NCBI GenBank assembly: GCA_038240605.1
Contig: JBBSDP010000004.1
Coordinates: 62,001-126,000 of the forward strand
Source: JBBSDP01 sp038240605
GTDB taxonomy: Bacteria > Planctomycetota > Phycisphaerae > Tepidisphaerales > Tepidisphaeraceae
Direction of reading: 5' to 3'
Length of the DNA: 64,000 nucleotides
Under the pieces are notes generated by a model. The model was given only the letters and a program-made list of their open reading frames with translations. It was not told the origin of the DNA and ran no database searches. Positions 7,881-16,799 of this stretch are shown in pieces. Both the position numbers and the translations under genes were made by a program. Position 1 is the first letter of the stretch, and every line of letters begins with the position of its first letter.

Positions 7881-8429
7881 TTGATCGACGTGAATCGATA
7901 TATCACACTTTGGACCGCTCGCATCGCCATGGCCCTTCTGGCGCTGGCGTTCGCCTGCATGGCCGCGGCCGGCCAACGCGCCAGGGACTCGCACGCATCC
8001 GCGCTCCGGCTCATCTGGACCTTCGGCTGCGCCGTCTTCATCCTCCATGTCGCCGCCGCATTTCAGTTCGCGCATCACTGGAGCCATCGCGCGGCCTATG
8101 ATGCCACCGCCCGGCAAACGCGGGAGTTGCTCGGTACGGAAATCGGCGCCGGTCTGTATGTCAGTTACTTTTTCCTCGCGATGTGGATTGCGGACGTGAT
8201 CGCATGGTGGGCTTGGCCGACGTGGCGAGAACGGCAACGCTTCGCGCGCGTCGCCTTATACGTGTTCATGGCGTTCATCGCATTCAATGCGTCCGTGGTC
8301 TTCGCTCCCGCTCCTTCGAGATGGGTGGCGTTGGGGGTGGCCGTCGCCCTGTCGATCGTCGTTGGCATTTGCCTGGTTCGATCGCGGTGCAATTATCGGA
8401 ATTCGGTCCTGTCGGAGAAGATCTCTTGA
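7881..8429 (+). CDS. Hypothetical four-helix membrane protein
   Basis: An integral membrane protein of about 180 residues that I do not recognise. Four hydrophobic segments are visible (about 13-31, 44-61, 91-113 and 123-163, the last possibly two). A His/Trp cluster (FQFAHHWSHR) sits after the second. The start is uncertain. TTG at 7881 is very close to the GCGAGG at 7874-7879, and GTG at 7890 has better spacing. The stop codon overlaps the TTG start of the MFS gene, so the two are translationally coupled and may act together. Confidence 0.65.
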   Translation: MIDVNRYITLWTARIAMALLALAFACMAAAGQRARDSHASALRLIWTFGCAVFILHVAAAFQFAHHWSHRAAYDATARQTRELLGTEIGAGLYVSYFFLAMWIADVIAWWAWPTWRERQRFARVALYVFMAFIAFNASVVFAPAPSRWVALGVAVALSIVVGICLVRSRCNYRNSVLSEKIS

Positions 8430-9709
8430 AGTCCGCGGCGAACGTGGAGCCTCGCCCTCGCGCGAGCTTCTATTACGGCTGGATCGTTGTGGCGATCGCC
8501 GCTCTCGGAATGGTCGCCACGCTCCCGGGCCGCACGCAGGGACTGGGACTGATCACGGTTCCGATTCTTCGCGATCTGCATCTCACCGAGGTCACCTATG
8601 CCAGCGTCAATCTCTGGGCAACGCTGATCGGCGCGCTGTTCTGCCTGGGCGTTGGCCGTCTGATCGATCGCCACGGCGCTCGCATCGTGATGACGGTGGT
8701 CGTCGTCGCGCTCGGACTGGTCGTCATTTGGACGAGCCGGATCCGCGGGGGCACTGGCCTATTTATCACGACGACGCTGACGCGCGGATTTGGTCAGAGC
8801 GCGTTGTCGGTGGTGAGCCTGGCGATCGTTGGGAAATGGTTCGTCCGCCGTCTGCCGCAGGCGATGGGTTTGTATGCGGTGCTGACGGTCTTCGGATTCG
8901 TCGCGGCGTTCCCCGGCGTTCAATTCGCGGTCGATCGCTTCGGCTGGCGCGGCGTCTGGGCGTGCATGGGCGCGGTCCTGCTGCTGGTCGTGGCTCCCAT
9001 CGGCGCGATCTGGCTTCGCAGCACGCCGGAAGACTTTGGCCTCGCGGTCGATCCACTGCCCCAAACGGTTGTGCCATCGGAGCGCGCCGACTTCGGACTG
9101 ACTCTTTCTCAGGCCCTGGCCTCTCCGGCCTTCTGGGCGTTCGCCATCGCGAGTGCGGCGTATAACTTCGTCTCCTCCGGCACGTCGCTGTTCAACCAGT
9201 CGATCCTCGACGAGTTGCACTTCGGCACCGATACGTTCCGCCTGCTCCTGGGGGCGACCACGCTCAGTGGCCTGGCGGCGAACCTGCTGGGCGGATGGCT
9301 CGCGGAGAAATGGCCGCTCGGGCGGCTCATGGGAATCGCCATGCTATTGCAAGCCGTGGCGCTTGGCGCACTTCCCGAAGCCCGCTCGCGGACGCACATT
9401 CTCGCGTACGCGATTGCGACGGGCGTTGCGGGCGGAATCGTGACCGTGATCTTCTTCGCCTTCTGGGGCAAGGTTTATGGCCGTCCATATCTGGGAAAGA
9501 TTCAAGGGGCTGCGCAACTGCTTACCGTGGTCGGCTCGGGACTCGGGCAACAACTTTTCGCCGAAGCCCACATGGCTTACCACTCTTACGGACCCCTTTT
9601 CCACATGCTCTGCACTGTTACCGCAGCCATGGGAATCCTTTGCTGGATTGTCCCGATGCCAGGGAGATCCTCAGCAGAGGTTACAGGACAGGCGCGCAGG
9701 TCGTCATAA
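8426..9709 (+). CDS. Major facilitator superfamily transporter
   Basis: A secondary transporter of 427 residues with about twelve membrane helices. The loop between helices 2 and 3 has GRLIDRHGAR, a form of the MFS signature, with a second-half equivalent GGWLAEKWPLGR. The substrate cannot be told from sequence. It resembles monocarboxylate/oxalate-formate-type members in overall pattern, but that is a guess. The TTG at 8426 overlaps the upstream gene's stop, with GGAGAAG at 8414-8420 as ribosome site. Although the frame stays open to 8183, that extension would overlap the upstream gene and is hydrophilic. Confidence 0.88.
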   Translation: MKSAANVEPRPRASFYYGWIVVAIAALGMVATLPGRTQGLGLITVPILRDLHLTEVTYASVNLWATLIGALFCLGVGRLIDRHGARIVMTVVVVALGLVVIWTSRIRGGTGLFITTTLTRGFGQSALSVVSLAIVGKWFVRRLPQAMGLYAVLTVFGFVAAFPGVQFAVDRFGWRGVWACMGAVLLLVVAPIGAIWLRSTPEDFGLAVDPLPQTVVPSERADFGLTLSQALASPAFWAFAIASAAYNFVSSGTSLFNQSILDELHFGTDTFRLLLGATTLSGLAANLLGGWLAEKWPLGRLMGIAMLLQAVALGALPEARSRTHILAYAIATGVAGGIVTVIFFAFWGKVYGRPYLGKIQGAAQLLTVVGSGLGQQLFAEAHMAYHSYGPLFHMLCTVTAAMGILCWIVPMPGRSSAEVTGQARRSS

Positions 9710-9851
9710 GGCCATGTGAAGTCGATCCTTAACCCCTCAAAAGCATCTTCCATAAATTCTATAGGGGATATTGACTAGCTGAGAAGCGCATTTAGAATGC
9801 CCGCCCATTCCGAGTCGGAAATTTACTCGTTGTCCGTCGAGGAAACGAAAG

Positions 9852-10904
9852 ATGAACGCGCTGCGAAACGTCAGTTTCGTCGGATTGCTTCTGATCACGC
9901 CGCTTACAGTCCTCGTGGGCTGCGGCGACCGTAACGACAGCAAGAAGCAAACGGCTTCCTCTGGAGAGCCGGTGAAAATCCTCAATGTCTCGTACGACCC
10001 GACGCGCGAGTTGTACAAGCAGATCAACGAGCTCTTCGCCGCCGACTGGAAAACGAAGAACGGCCCGGTCGTGACGATCGACCAGTCGCACGGCGGGTCC
10101 GGCAAGCAAGCGCGAGCCGTCATCGACGGACTCCAGGCCGACGTCGTCACGCTTGGGCTTGCCAACGACATCGATGCCCTCCACGAGCACGGCGATCTGG
10201 TTGCGGCCAACTGGCAGGAACGCCTGCCTAACAACGCGACGCCATTCGATTCCACGATCGTCTTCATCGTGCGCAAGGGAAATCCGAAGAATATCAAGGA
10301 TTGGGACGACCTGGCCAAGGACGGCATCTCGGTGATCGTCCCCAATCCGAAAACGTCCGGCGGCGCACGCTGGGCATACCTCGCCGCCTACGGCGCCACG
10401 CTGAAGAAGAGTGGCAACGATGACGCGCAGGCCCGCGCGTACATCACACGGCTCTATCACAACGTCCCGGTGCTCGATTCGGGTGCCCGCGGCTCCACCG
10501 TCACGTTCGCGAAGCGCGAGGTGGGCGACGTGCTTCTCGGGTGGGAGAACGAGGCATACCTCGCCCAGCAGGAATTCGGCAAGGACAAGTTCGAAATCAT
10601 CTACCCGCCACTCAGCATCCTTGCCGAGCCGCCGGTCTCGGTCGTCGATAAGGTCGCCGATAAGCGCGGCACGCGCAAGGTCGCTGAAGCGTACCTCGCG
10701 TTCCTCTACACCGACGCCGCTCAGGAAGTCGCCGCCAAGAATTACTACCGCCCCACCGTCGAATCGGTCGCGAAGCAGTACGCCGGCCAATTTCCCAAAA
10801 TAGACACGTTCACGGTAAAAGAGGTCTTCGGCGGGTGGCAGAACGCGCAGAAGACCCACTTCGCCGACGGCGGCGTGTTCGACCAGATTTATAAGCCGAA
10901 GTAA
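9852..10904 (+). CDS. sbp: Sulfate ABC transporter substrate-binding lipoprotein
   Basis: Captures sulfate (or thiosulfate) outside the membrane for the CysTWA importer. The 350 residues begin with a lipoprotein signal (hydrophobic to LTVLVGC, lipid Cys about 23). The mature protein has family hallmarks: NVSYDPTRELYKQIN, then DQSHGGSGKQARAVIDGL with the oxyanion-binding SGKQ, LGLANDID, and a C-terminal block with PPLSILAEPPVSVVDKV. It heads a tight operon with cysT, cysW and cysA. No riboswitch is apparent in the 142 bases upstream. Confidence 0.94.
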   Translation: MNALRNVSFVGLLLITPLTVLVGCGDRNDSKKQTASSGEPVKILNVSYDPTRELYKQINELFAADWKTKNGPVVTIDQSHGGSGKQARAVIDGLQADVVTLGLANDIDALHEHGDLVAANWQERLPNNATPFDSTIVFIVRKGNPKNIKDWDDLAKDGISVIVPNPKTSGGARWAYLAAYGATLKKSGNDDAQARAYITRLYHNVPVLDSGARGSTVTFAKREVGDVLLGWENEAYLAQQEFGKDKFEIIYPPLSILAEPPVSVVDKVADKRGTRKVAEAYLAFLYTDAAQEVAAKNYYRPTVESVAKQYAGQFPKIDTFTVKEVFGGWQNAQKTHFADGGVFDQIYKPK

Positions 10905-10951
10905 CGGCTAACGATCCGAACACCGCTTCAAGCGAACGGAAGCGCGTCATC

Positions 10952-11782
10952 ATGCGGTTCAAGCGATACAGCGTCTTGCCCGGATTCGGTCTGAGTCTGG
11001 GTTACACCGTTGTCTACCTCAGCCTGATCGTCCTTCTCCCGCTCAGCGCGCTGGTGGTGAAGACGTCGCAGTTGAGCTGGCGCCAGTTCGTCGATGCGGT
11101 GACCGATCCGTTCGCCCTCGCCGCTTACCGCATCAGTTTTGGGGCATCGTTCGTCGCCGCAATCGCCAACGCCGGCATCGGTTTGCTCGTGGCGTGGGTG
11201 CTGGTCCGATATGAGTTCACCGGGAAGCGGTTGATCGACGCGATGGTGGACCTTCCCTTCGCGCTGCCGACCGCCGTGGCCGGCATCACGCTCGCCAGCC
11301 TCTATTCCGCCAATGGCTGGATCGGCCGGCTGCTGACGCCGATGGGCATCCACGTCACCGAGACGCCGCTCGGCATCATCATCGCCCTGACGTTCATCGG
11401 ACTGCCGTTCGTCGTCCGCACGGTGCAACCGGTGCTCCAGGACCTGGACCCGGAGGTCGAGGAAGCGGCGGGCAGCCTCGGCGCGGGTCGATGGCGCACG
11501 TTCCGGCACGTGATCTTCCCAGAAATCTTCCCGGCCTTGCTGACCGGCTTTTCGCTCGCCTTCGCGCGAGCGGTGGGCGAATACGGCTCGGTCATCTTCA
11601 TCGCCGGTAACCGCCCGATGCACACGGAGATCGCCCCGCTGCTCATCGTGAAGAAGCTGGACGAGTATCAGTATTCGTCGGCGGCGGCAATCGCGGTCGT
11701 GATGCTGGCTGCGTCCTTCACGCTGCTGCTGCTGATCAGCTTTATTCAGCGCTGGAGCGCCAGCGGAGGCCTCAAGCCATGA
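10952..11782 (+). CDS. cysT: Sulfate ABC transporter permease CysT
   Basis: One of the two membrane subunits of the sulfate importer. The 276 residues show six membrane helices and the DLPFALPTAVAGITLA segment. The ABC-interaction loop has EEAAGSLGAGRWRTFRHVIFP, typical of the EAA motif. It begins 47 bases after sbp and ends overlapping cysW by four bases (ATGA), so translation is probably coupled. Confidence 0.94.
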   Translation: MRFKRYSVLPGFGLSLGYTVVYLSLIVLLPLSALVVKTSQLSWRQFVDAVTDPFALAAYRISFGASFVAAIANAGIGLLVAWVLVRYEFTGKRLIDAMVDLPFALPTAVAGITLASLYSANGWIGRLLTPMGIHVTETPLGIIIALTFIGLPFVVRTVQPVLQDLDPEVEEAAGSLGAGRWRTFRHVIFPEIFPALLTGFSLAFARAVGEYGSVIFIAGNRPMHTEIAPLLIVKKLDEYQYSSAAAIAVVMLAASFTLLLLISFIQRWSASGGLKP

Positions 11783-12750
11783 GCGGCGTCGGCGGATTGG
11801 CATCCCGACACGCAACCCAGCGCCGCGCCGGCCCCAGCGAGCCGGCGATCGTCCGCTGGTCGCTCATCGGCCTGACGCTGGTCGTCCTCGTCCTGTTCCT
11901 GTTCCTGCCCTTGATCTCGGTCCTCTACGAGGCATTTGCCGGGGGAGTGAAAGTCTACCTCAACGCCCTGCGCGACCCCGAGACGCTCTCGGCCATCAAG
12001 CTGACGTTGCTCACGGCGGCGATCGCCGTGCCGCTGAACGTCATCTTTGGCATTGCGGCGGCCTGGTCGCTCGCTAAATTTCAGTTCGTCGGCAAGAGCG
12101 TGCTGCTCACGCTGGTTGATCTTCCGTTTGCGGTTTCACCCGTCATCTCCGGGCTCATCTACGTCCTGCTCTTCGGCGCTCATGGGTGGTGGGGAGGGTG
12201 GCTGGACGCACACGACATCCACATCATCTACGCGGTCCCCGGCATCGTGCTGGCCACGACCTTTGTCACCTTTCCTTTCGTGGCGCGCGAGCTGATCCCA
12301 TTGATGGAAGCCCAGGGCTCGGAGGAAGAGCTGGCTGCGCTGTCGCTTGGCGCAAGCGGCTGGCGCGTCTTCTGGAAGATCACGCTGCCCAACATCAAAT
12401 GGGGACTCCTCTATGGCATCATCCTTTGCAACGCCCGCGCGATGGGAGAGTTTGGCGCGGTCTCCGTGGTGAGTGGCCACGTTCGCGGCCGGACCAATAC
12501 CCTGCCGCTTCACATCGAGGTCCTCTACAACGACGCCGGGCAATTCTCAGCGGCCTTTGCCGTAGCGTCGCTGCTGACGCTCCTGGCCATCCTTAGCCTG
12601 ATCGCCAAGAGCATTGTAGAATGGAAGGCCGCGCAGGCCGGCCAATCGACGGTGGCGCCTGAGGAAATGCCGTTGTCGCTGGTCGGCGCCGCGGCGCCGG
12701 CAGGCGGGGCCAACCCGCGAGTCGATCCGGCGGCGAACCGCGCACCATGA
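11779..12750 (+). CDS. cysW: Sulfate ABC transporter permease CysW
   Basis: Second membrane subunit, paired with CysT. The 323 residues include six helices and DLPFAVSPVISGLIYVLLFG. The EAA-type loop is EEELAALSLGASGWRVFWKITLP, followed by ARAMGEFGAVSVVSG. An Ala/Pro-rich C-terminal tail of about 40 residues follows the last helix. This is longer than typical CysW and of no known role. The gene overlaps both neighbours by four bases. Confidence 0.93.
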   Translation: MSGVGGLASRHATQRRAGPSEPAIVRWSLIGLTLVVLVLFLFLPLISVLYEAFAGGVKVYLNALRDPETLSAIKLTLLTAAIAVPLNVIFGIAAAWSLAKFQFVGKSVLLTLVDLPFAVSPVISGLIYVLLFGAHGWWGGWLDAHDIHIIYAVPGIVLATTFVTFPFVARELIPLMEAQGSEEELAALSLGASGWRVFWKITLPNIKWGLLYGIILCNARAMGEFGAVSVVSGHVRGRTNTLPLHIEVLYNDAGQFSAAFAVASLLTLLAILSLIAKSIVEWKAAQAGQSTVAPEEMPLSLVGAAAPAGGANPRVDPAANRAP

Positions 12751-13823
12751 GCATCGATATCCACAACATCCAGAAGACCTTCGACAACTACGTCGCGCTG
12801 CGCGATGTGAGCCTGAACGTCGCCAAGGGGGAGCTGCTTGCCTTGCTTGGTCCCAGCGGATCGGGAAAGACTACTTTGTTGCGGATCATCGCCGGCCTGG
12901 AGCAGCCGGATCCCGGCAGCGGCGCGGTTCGCTTCCATAAGGAAGACATGGCCGGTCGCAGCATCAGCGACCGGGGCGTCGGGTTCGTCTTCCAGCATTA
13001 CGCGCTTTTCCGGCACATGAGCGTGTTCGAAAACGTCGCCTTCGGCCTCCGCTCCCGGCCACGCAAGAAACGCCCCAGCAACCGTGAGATCCACCGGCGC
13101 GTGACCGAGCTGCTGCGCCTCGTGCAGCTCGAACGGCTGGGCGATCGACTTCCCTGGCAGCTCTCGGGCGGACAGCGGCAGCGCGTCGCCCTCGCCCGCG
13201 CGATGGCGGTGGAGCCCGGGGTGCTTCTCCTCGATGAGCCCTTTGGCGCCCTCGATGCCCGCGTCCGCCGTGATTTGCGCAGGTGGCTCCGCCGGCTTCA
13301 CGATGAGATGGGCATCACCACCGTTTTTGTGACCCACGACCAGGAGGAAGCCCTGGAGCTGGCCGACCGGATCGTCGTGATGAACGAGGGCCATATCGAG
13401 CAGATCGGCACCCCCGAGGAAGTCTACGACCATCCCGCCAACCCTTTCGTCTACCAGTTCCTGGGGAGCGTGAACCTGTTTCACGGCCGGCTGGAAGGAG
13501 GCCGGCTTCGCCTCAACAGCGCGCCAGACGCCGCCGCAAGCACCGACTCCCCCAGCGCCGACTCCGCTCGTGTCGCTTACGTCCGCCCCCATGACGTGGA
13601 GGTCGATCGAACCAACGGCAACGGCGACGCGATCCACGCCCGGGTCGAGCAGATCAATTTCGCCGGCCCGCTCGTCTACCTCCTGCTCCGCCACGGCGAA
13701 GGCCAGGCGGTCGAGGCCGCCGTCTCACGCGAACGTTTCAAGGAATTGAATCTCCGCCCCGAGGAAGAAGTTTTCCTCACCCTCAAGAACGCCCGCGTCT
13801 TCACGGAAGACTATTCCATCTGA
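12747..13823 (+). CDS. cysA: Sulfate ABC transporter ATP-binding protein CysA
   Basis: ATPase that drives the sulfate importer. The 358 residues contain Walker A GPSGSGKTT (34-42), the signature LSGGQRQRVALARA, Walker B VLLLDEPFGALD and the switch histidine in FVTHDQEEA. A C-terminal TOBE-like regulatory domain follows (about 240-358, with YVRPHDVEVDR), as in CysA. It ends the operon. The next gene is convergent and its stop codon begins at the very next base (13824), leaving no room for a separate terminator. Confidence 0.95.
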   Translation: MSIDIHNIQKTFDNYVALRDVSLNVAKGELLALLGPSGSGKTTLLRIIAGLEQPDPGSGAVRFHKEDMAGRSISDRGVGFVFQHYALFRHMSVFENVAFGLRSRPRKKRPSNREIHRRVTELLRLVQLERLGDRLPWQLSGGQRQRVALARAMAVEPGVLLLDEPFGALDARVRRDLRRWLRRLHDEMGITTVFVTHDQEEALELADRIVVMNEGHIEQIGTPEEVYDHPANPFVYQFLGSVNLFHGRLEGGRLRLNSAPDAAASTDSPSADSARVAYVRPHDVEVDRTNGNGDAIHARVEQINFAGPLVYLLLRHGEGQAVEAAVSRERFKELNLRPEEEVFLTLKNARVFTEDYSI

Positions 13824-15101
13824 TTAGATCCGCAGGAAGATCTTGCGGCGGTACATCCACCAGAGGATGAGCCAGAAGATGATCAGGCAGATGGTCATCT
13901 TCACCATGTCGGCGAATGCGTCGCCAGCGAAGTTGAAGACGTTGGGGCCGAAGTGAATCCGCAGGCTTTCGACGACGAACCCGCGAGCGCCGTCGGCCAG
14001 CAGGTACATCGCGATCGAGTTCATGCCGACCACCGTCAGCGGGAATGCCCAGCGCCGCCAGCCGGCCATATCACAGAAAAGGTAAAACGTCGCCAGCAGC
14101 AGGCAGCACCAGCCGCCGCTGAAGAGGACCCAGGCCGGCGTCCAGATCCGCTTGACCGACGGACAGATCCCAAAGTGATCCAGCGCATACCCTCCGGCCA
14201 GACCGGCGCATCCTCCAATGAGGAATGTCAGGAATTTCAGCGCCCCGCGCCAGTCGGAGCGCAGCAAGTTTCCCGCCAGCAGGCCAAGGATCATCGTCGC
14301 CAGTGTCGGGATGAAGCTGAGCGTCTGGTATCCACCCCCGTTGAAGGCGAACGGCTTGGGCCGTGGGAACAAATTCAGGAACCAGCGGTCCACGGCGGCG
14401 GCGAGGTTCGTGTTCTTGTCCCAATGCGCGGCGAAGCCGTTCAGGCGCGGCCAGCTTTCCGGCACACCGACGCTCGCAAAATCAAATCCCGGCCGTGGCA
14501 TCGGGAATGCCGCGAAGGCGAGCCAATAGCCGACCAGGATTCCCACCAGCGCCAATGCCTGCGTACGCGGGCGCGTCCAGGCGAGTAGGAAGAGGAATGG
14601 ATAGCCGAGTCCGATCTGCGTGAGCGTGTCCTCGAACGTGAAGTTCGTCCTCTGCGAATGCATCGAGCGCAGGAAGACGCCCAGCGCGATCAGGATCAGC
14701 GAACGAATCAGCGCATGCGCCAGCAATCGCTGAAATGATTGCCCGCGCGCCCGACGGCTTGCCAGTGAATACGGCATCGCCACGCCGACGATAAAACTGA
14801 ACGAAGGCTGGATCAGGTCCCACAGCGCACAGCCAACCCACTGCACGTGATCACACTGGTACGCGAGAAACTGCCACACCCGGCTCTCTTTGAAATGTCG
14901 CGCCGCCAACGAGACCCCCAGCGCATCCGATGCCATCAGCAACATCACGAACCCGCGATAGGCATCCAGCGATGCGAGCCGGGACGGCGACGGCCTTGCG
15001 GTCGGCGCGGCGGTGATCGGAGAACGCTCTGCCAACGGGATGGGAGCGGCATCCCCTTCCCCAGCGCCTGTGGCACGTTCCGCTTCCAATGTCGGTGACA
15101 T
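13824..15101 (-). CDS. HGSNAT-like membrane acyltransferase (DUF1624/DUF5009 type)
   Basis: A 425-residue multispanning protein of the family that includes heparan-alpha-glucosaminide N-acetyltransferase. After a 40-residue Pro/Ala-rich cytosolic tail comes the family start RLASLDAYRGFVMLLM. Then WVGCALWDLIQPSFSFIVGVAMPYS and about nine further helices follow, and the tail is MYRRKIFLRI. Bacterial members are thought to acylate sugars across the membrane, but substrates are largely unknown. The ATG at 15101 has GAGGAT just upstream. An ATG at 15137 would add an unlikely basic extension. It is convergent with cysA with no gap. Confidence 0.85.
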   Translation of the reverse strand: MSPTLEAERATGAGEGDAAPIPLAERSPITAAPTARPSPSRLASLDAYRGFVMLLMASDALGVSLAARHFKESRVWQFLAYQCDHVQWVGCALWDLIQPSFSFIVGVAMPYSLASRRARGQSFQRLLAHALIRSLILIALGVFLRSMHSQRTNFTFEDTLTQIGLGYPFLFLLAWTRPRTQALALVGILVGYWLAFAAFPMPRPGFDFASVGVPESWPRLNGFAAHWDKNTNLAAAVDRWFLNLFPRPKPFAFNGGGYQTLSFIPTLATMILGLLAGNLLRSDWRGALKFLTFLIGGCAGLAGGYALDHFGICPSVKRIWTPAWVLFSGGWCCLLLATFYLFCDMAGWRRWAFPLTVVGMNSIAMYLLADGARGFVVESLRIHFGPNVFNFAGDAFADMVKMTICLIIFWLILWWMYRRKIFLRI

Positions 15102-15373
15102 GTTAATTATCCTCACGCGCTCCGCGCCCGCTCGCAAGCGCTTTGTCCTACCGTCCGCGATCTGTCGTTCTCAACGCCGTTACACGAGCCGCGCGACGAC
15201 CAAATAAATCGTGCGATAAAGGGGTGAAAATGTTTACAATCCGCGGAGACGCAAATGAAGCGGGTGCGGTCGCATGAGCCACAAAGCGGTATCCAACCAC
15301 CGGCGAACGATTCCCGCGGTCGACGGTACTTTCAGTATTGCCTCGCTGTGGCGAAAGCCGCATCACTTTTGTG
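15102..15373. other. Intergenic region, divergent promoters presumed
   Basis: No gene is supported here. It separates the minus-strand acyltransferase from the plus-strand cytochrome/WD40 gene and contains an AT-rich stretch at about 15200-15240. No clean promoter consensus was found. Confidence 0.4.
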
Positions 15374-15426
15374 GCACGGGCGCCTCGCCCGTGCGAAACT
15401 CCAGAACACGGGTGAGGCGCCCGTGC
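15374..15426. repeat. Palindromic repeat, 20-bp arms
   Basis: GCACGGGCGCCTCGCCCGTG (15374-15393) and CACGGGTGAGGCGCCCGTGC (15407-15426) are reverse complements except for one G:T wobble, with a 13-base loop. Each arm is itself partly palindromic. It ends 10 bases before the GTG start of the next gene. It looks like a REP-type dispersed element. Confidence 0.75.
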
Positions 15427-15436
15427 TACGCATAAT

Positions 15437-16774
15437 GTGAGGCCGCACGTGATCCGTCGCTTCTCTTTTCTCCTGGCCCTGATGTTGTTCGCGGCTACTG
15501 CGCTCGCCGACGAGCCGGTCAGCTATTTCCGGCAGGTCAAGCCGCTGCTGAATCAGGAGTGCACCGGGTGTCACAAGCCGGAGAAGACCAAGGGGGATCT
15601 TGACCTGACTCTCCCTTCCCTGATCCTCAAGGGAGGCAAACACGGGCCTTCCGCGGTGGTGGGTGATGCGAAGAAGAGCAAGCTGATCGAGATGATCTCC
15701 GGGGATGACCCGGAGATGCCCAAGGACGCCGACCCGCTCAAGCCTCAGCAGGTGGCGCTGCTGGCGCGATGGGTGCAGGAAGGCGCGAAGGACGACACGC
15801 CCCCGCCGGGTTCGATGCACATCGAGCCGCCGATCTACACGGCCGCGCCGGTCGTCTCCGCGATGGCCTACGCGCCCGACGGGGCAACGCTCGCGGTGGG
15901 CGGCTGGCACGAAGTACTGCTCGTAAAGTCTGACGGATCGGGCCTGGTCGGCCGGTTGACCGGCGAAAGCCCGCGCATCGAATCGGTCGCCTTCAGCCCC
16001 GACGGCAAGACCCTGGCCGTCGCCGGCGGCGCGCCCGCCGAGTTCGGCCAGGTGCAAATCTGGGACATTGCCTCGCAGAAGGCGCTTCACACCTATCAAC
16101 CCAGCGCGGATTCACTCTACGGCCTCGCCTTCTCTCCGGACGGCAAGAGCGTCGCGGTCGGAGGCGCCGACAAGACGGCACGCCAGCTCCAGATCGAAGA
16201 CGGCAAGCTCCTGCTCGAATTCAAAGCCCACGCCGACTGGGTACTGGGCACGGCCTTCACGCACGATGGAAAGCAGATCGTCACCGCCGGTCGCGACCGC
16301 GCCTGCAAGCTGGTGGAGGTGGCGACGGGCCGCTTCGTCGATGACATCAACAACCCGCTCGAGCCCGTCATCTGCCTTACCCGCCATCCGAAGGAAGAGT
16401 TGATCCTCTACGGCGGCGCATTGGGCAACGCGCGCATCTACAAGATCTCAGACAACCAGGGCCGGACCTCGGGTCGCAATGACAGCAACCTGCTCACCGC
16501 CTTCGAGCGTCAGCCCACGCCGGTGACGGCGGTCGCGTTCAGTCCTGACGGCAACACGGTTGCCCTGGGGATCAACGGCGCGGTGAAGGTATACGCCCGC
16601 GATGGCCGCAAACTTCTGGAACTCAGCGGGCACCCGGGGCCCGTCTACGCCGTGCAGTTCAAGCCGGACGGGTCGATTATCGCGACGGGCTCATCGGACG
16701 GCGCGGTTCGCCTTTTCGACACCAAGTCAGGTAATCTCATCAGGCAGTTCACGCCCGCGCCTGTGGCAAAGTAG
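15437..16774 (+). CDS. Heme-motif (PSCyt1-type) and WD40 repeat protein
   Basis: An exported 445-residue protein with a signal peptide (about 1-24, ending ATALADE). A cytochrome-like domain follows, with the heme-binding CTGCH (Cys42, Cys45, His46), then GGKHGPSAVVGDAKKSKLIEMI and EMPKDADPLKPQQVALLARW. That order is the planctomycete PSCyt1 pattern. From about residue 130 to the end come WD40 repeats with AVAFSPDGNTVALG-like blades (six or seven). The role is unknown, and periplasmic electron transfer or binding is plausible. The start is GTG at 15437 or GTG at 15449, and both keep the signal peptide. Confidence 0.85.
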   Translation: MRPHVIRRFSFLLALMLFAATALADEPVSYFRQVKPLLNQECTGCHKPEKTKGDLDLTLPSLILKGGKHGPSAVVGDAKKSKLIEMISGDDPEMPKDADPLKPQQVALLARWVQEGAKDDTPPPGSMHIEPPIYTAAPVVSAMAYAPDGATLAVGGWHEVLLVKSDGSGLVGRLTGESPRIESVAFSPDGKTLAVAGGAPAEFGQVQIWDIASQKALHTYQPSADSLYGLAFSPDGKSVAVGGADKTARQLQIEDGKLLLEFKAHADWVLGTAFTHDGKQIVTAGRDRACKLVEVATGRFVDDINNPLEPVICLTRHPKEELILYGGALGNARIYKISDNQGRTSGRNDSNLLTAFERQPTPVTAVAFSPDGNTVALGINGAVKVYARDGRKLLELSGHPGPVYAVQFKPDGSIIATGSSDGAVRLFDTKSGNLIRQFTPAPVAK

Positions 16775-16799
16775 AGATCGCGTGCGAGAAATGGGGTCG

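Noticed and set aside
12525..13694. 389-residue open frame antisense to cysW/cysA
   Set aside because: CysA motifs are unambiguous on the other strand, and this frame has no domain or signal.
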